Origin: Oscillospiraceae bacterium
GTDB taxonomy: Bacteria > Bacillota > Clostridia > Oscillospirales > Ruminococcaceae
NCBI GenBank assembly: GCA_017466865.1
Contig: JAFTTI010000009.1
Location: 1-64,000, forward strand
Direction: 5' to 3'
Length of the DNA: 64,000 nt
Below are positions 62,949-64,000 of the stretch, piece by piece; the stretch's first letter is position 1, and each line of letters opens with the position of its first letter. A program made the position numbers and the translations under genes. The notes beneath the pieces were generated by a model. The model worked only from the letters and a program-made list of their open reading frames with translations, searched no databases and had not been told where the DNA came from.

Positions 62949-64000
62949 TTGAATATAATTGCTTTGCTCAGAAAAAACGGATTGTTGTTTTTGAAAAGCT
63001 CAGTAATTTCTGTTATCGTTTCTATCGTATTTGCGGCAGGCTGTTTGCTTGCCGCAAATACTTTATCGGACAGAAATGCAAGAGAATATACAAAACTAAA
63101 AATCGCCGTTGTCAACAACGACACGAGCGATAGTTCGGCGTTGGCTGTAAAAATTCTTACAAATTCTGTCAAATCTCTCAATGCAGTTCTTTCGATGTCT
63201 GTTATGGATGAAAACAAAGCCTTCAATGAAATCGAAAACGGCAATATCAACGGAATTCTCGTAATTCCCGATGGCGCAATTGAGGGTTATCTTTATGGAA
63301 ATGATATTCCTATGACATTCTACATATCAGACTCTTCTCCTTATGAACACATTATACTTAAACAAATCGGTGAAACAGGAAGAAAAATGCTTTCTTCCGG
63401 CCGTTCAGGGACATATACCGTTCAGAGAATAATGTACGAAAAGGGAAATATAGATAAATACAACGAGATTTCAGATAGAATAAACACCACTTTACTCTCA
63501 AAAACTCTTGGTGCATACAGTGATATGACAATATGGAAAAATATCAATTTAGGCGGTGCTGTAGTTCCTCTTGTTCCTCATCATATTCTCTGCTTTTTTG
63601 CGTTTTTTATGTTATGTTCAGTTTCATTGTGGGGTAAATTTATTCTGAATGATTCTTCCCCCTCTATACTTCAAAGAATGTTCTGTTCTAAAATAAATCC
63701 ATTCGAAATTGTTATATCAAAAGCAATATATGTTTTTTTATTCAACGTTATTGTTACTGTCCTCTTCTTTTTATCAAGCAAACTTTTATCGCATACAGAT
63801 ATACGCTTTAATTTATTGTGTATTGCAGTTACATCATTATTTTTAAGCACACTCTCTGTATGTATGTTTGTTATAATAGGCAAAAATTCTTCGTTTATAA
63901 TTTCTGCCGTTTCGATTCTCGGAATTATACTTGGTGGCGGAATCATCCCTGTTTCACTCATTCCATCATCACTTGCAAACATTGGCGAATTTTTCCCAAA
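62949..64000 (+). CDS. ABC-2 type permease (partial)
   Basis: The open frame starts at TTG (62949), six bases after TAAGGAGCG, and runs past the window end for at least 350 residues without a stop. There is one N-terminal membrane helix (about 17-38), then an extracytoplasmic domain of about 180 residues with VVNNDTS and NINGILVIPDGA elements, and then hydrophobic segments from about 208. This arrangement matches the ABC-2/YhgE-type exporter permeases. With the ATPase and the 603-residue protein upstream it forms one operon. Confidence 0.88.
   Translation, partial: MNIIALLRKNGLLFLKSSVISVIVSIVFAAGCLLAANTLSDRNAREYTKLKIAVVNNDTSDSSALAVKILTNSVKSLNAVLSMSVMDENKAFNEIENGNINGILVIPDGAIEGYLYGNDIPMTFYISDSSPYEHIILKQIGETGRKMLSSGRSGTYTVQRIMYEKGNIDKYNEISDRINTTLLSKTLGAYSDMTIWKNINLGGAVVPLVPHHILCFFAFFMLCSVSLWGKFILNDSSPSILQRMFCSKINPFEIVISKAIYVFLFNVIVTVLFFLSSKLLSHTDIRFNLLCIAVTSLFLSTLSVCMFVIIGKNSSFIISAVSILGIILGGGIIPVSLIPSSLANIGEFFP

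Noticed and set aside
1-64000. CRISPR array, insertion sequence, prophage or att site
   Set aside because: I saw no regularly spaced direct repeats, transposase, integrase or phage structural genes.

Overview
The window is an AT-rich, gene-dense chromosomal segment from a low-GC Gram-positive anaerobe, most likely a class Clostridia bacterium of the Ruminococcaceae/Oscillospiraceae type. The reasons are an HPr kinase, a Rex redox repressor, the anaerobic (class III) ribonucleotide reductase with its radical-SAM activase, a V/A-type ATPase operon, mini-RNase III, EFR1-type flavodoxin-ferredoxin, strong AGGAGG ribosome-binding sites and many -35/-10 promoters with exactly 17-bp spacers. The species call is inference. 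I see no insertion sequence, prophage, CRISPR array or rRNA. Most of the window is housekeeping.

Layout. 1-600: tail of an unidentified gene, a DUF6440 mini-protein and tRNA-Gln. 604-9821 (minus): a long operon-like run, hprK - PHP phosphatase - murB - rapZ - tmcAL - HAD phosphatase - mnmA - GyrI-like - GNAT - ROK glucokinase - membrane protein. It mixes carbon-catabolite control, wall precursor synthesis and tRNA modification. 9981-11495 (plus): cardiolipin synthase. 11643-16235 (plus): aconitase - TraX-like membrane protein - isocitrate dehydrogenase - rex, behind a perfect consensus promoter. This is the oxidative route from citrate to 2-oxoglutarate with a redox regulator at the end. 16278-20804 (minus): nrdD - nrdG - peptide-binding lipoprotein, with an NrdR-type operator at the promoter. 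21059-22911 (minus): SGNH hydrolase - DUF4358 lipoprotein - small membrane protein. 23114-25653 (plus): asparagine synthetase and an HD hydrolase.

25752-27129 (minus): small accessory genes (DUF5071, an unrecognised protein, DUF3795), the only part that looks like accessory genome. 27202-32419 (minus): prmA - parE - parC. 32596-32751 (plus): an unrecognised 51-residue ORF. 32788-43869 (minus): ACT-domain protein - PFL protein - nine V-type ATPase subunits (G/H, C, I, K, F, E, A, B, D) - EFR1 ferredoxin. 44102-47873 (plus): histidinol-phosphatase, Lrp regulator, aminotransferase, ispE, TfoX-like. 47923-50946 (minus): SulP and MATE transporters. 51205-55399 (plus): HD-GYP, SDR, two GNATs and a PLP-dependent sulfhydrylase. 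55447-59317 (minus): transglutaminase-like protein, then rplU - rpmA - obgE - mrnC - yebC with an L21-type leader. 59422-60294 (minus): C39-like peptidase. 60449-64000 (plus): ABC exporter with a large membrane-anchored protein, cut by the window end.

The most notable points are: murB has no ATG/GTG/TTG start, with an ACG exactly where the start should be; a similar case is an ATC at the peptide-binding lipoprotein; a 14-bp palindrome is shared by the nrdD operator and the neighbouring terminator; and L27 lacks both the Firmicute N-terminal extension and the adjacent prp protease gene. No stretch longer than about 260 bases is without a gene.
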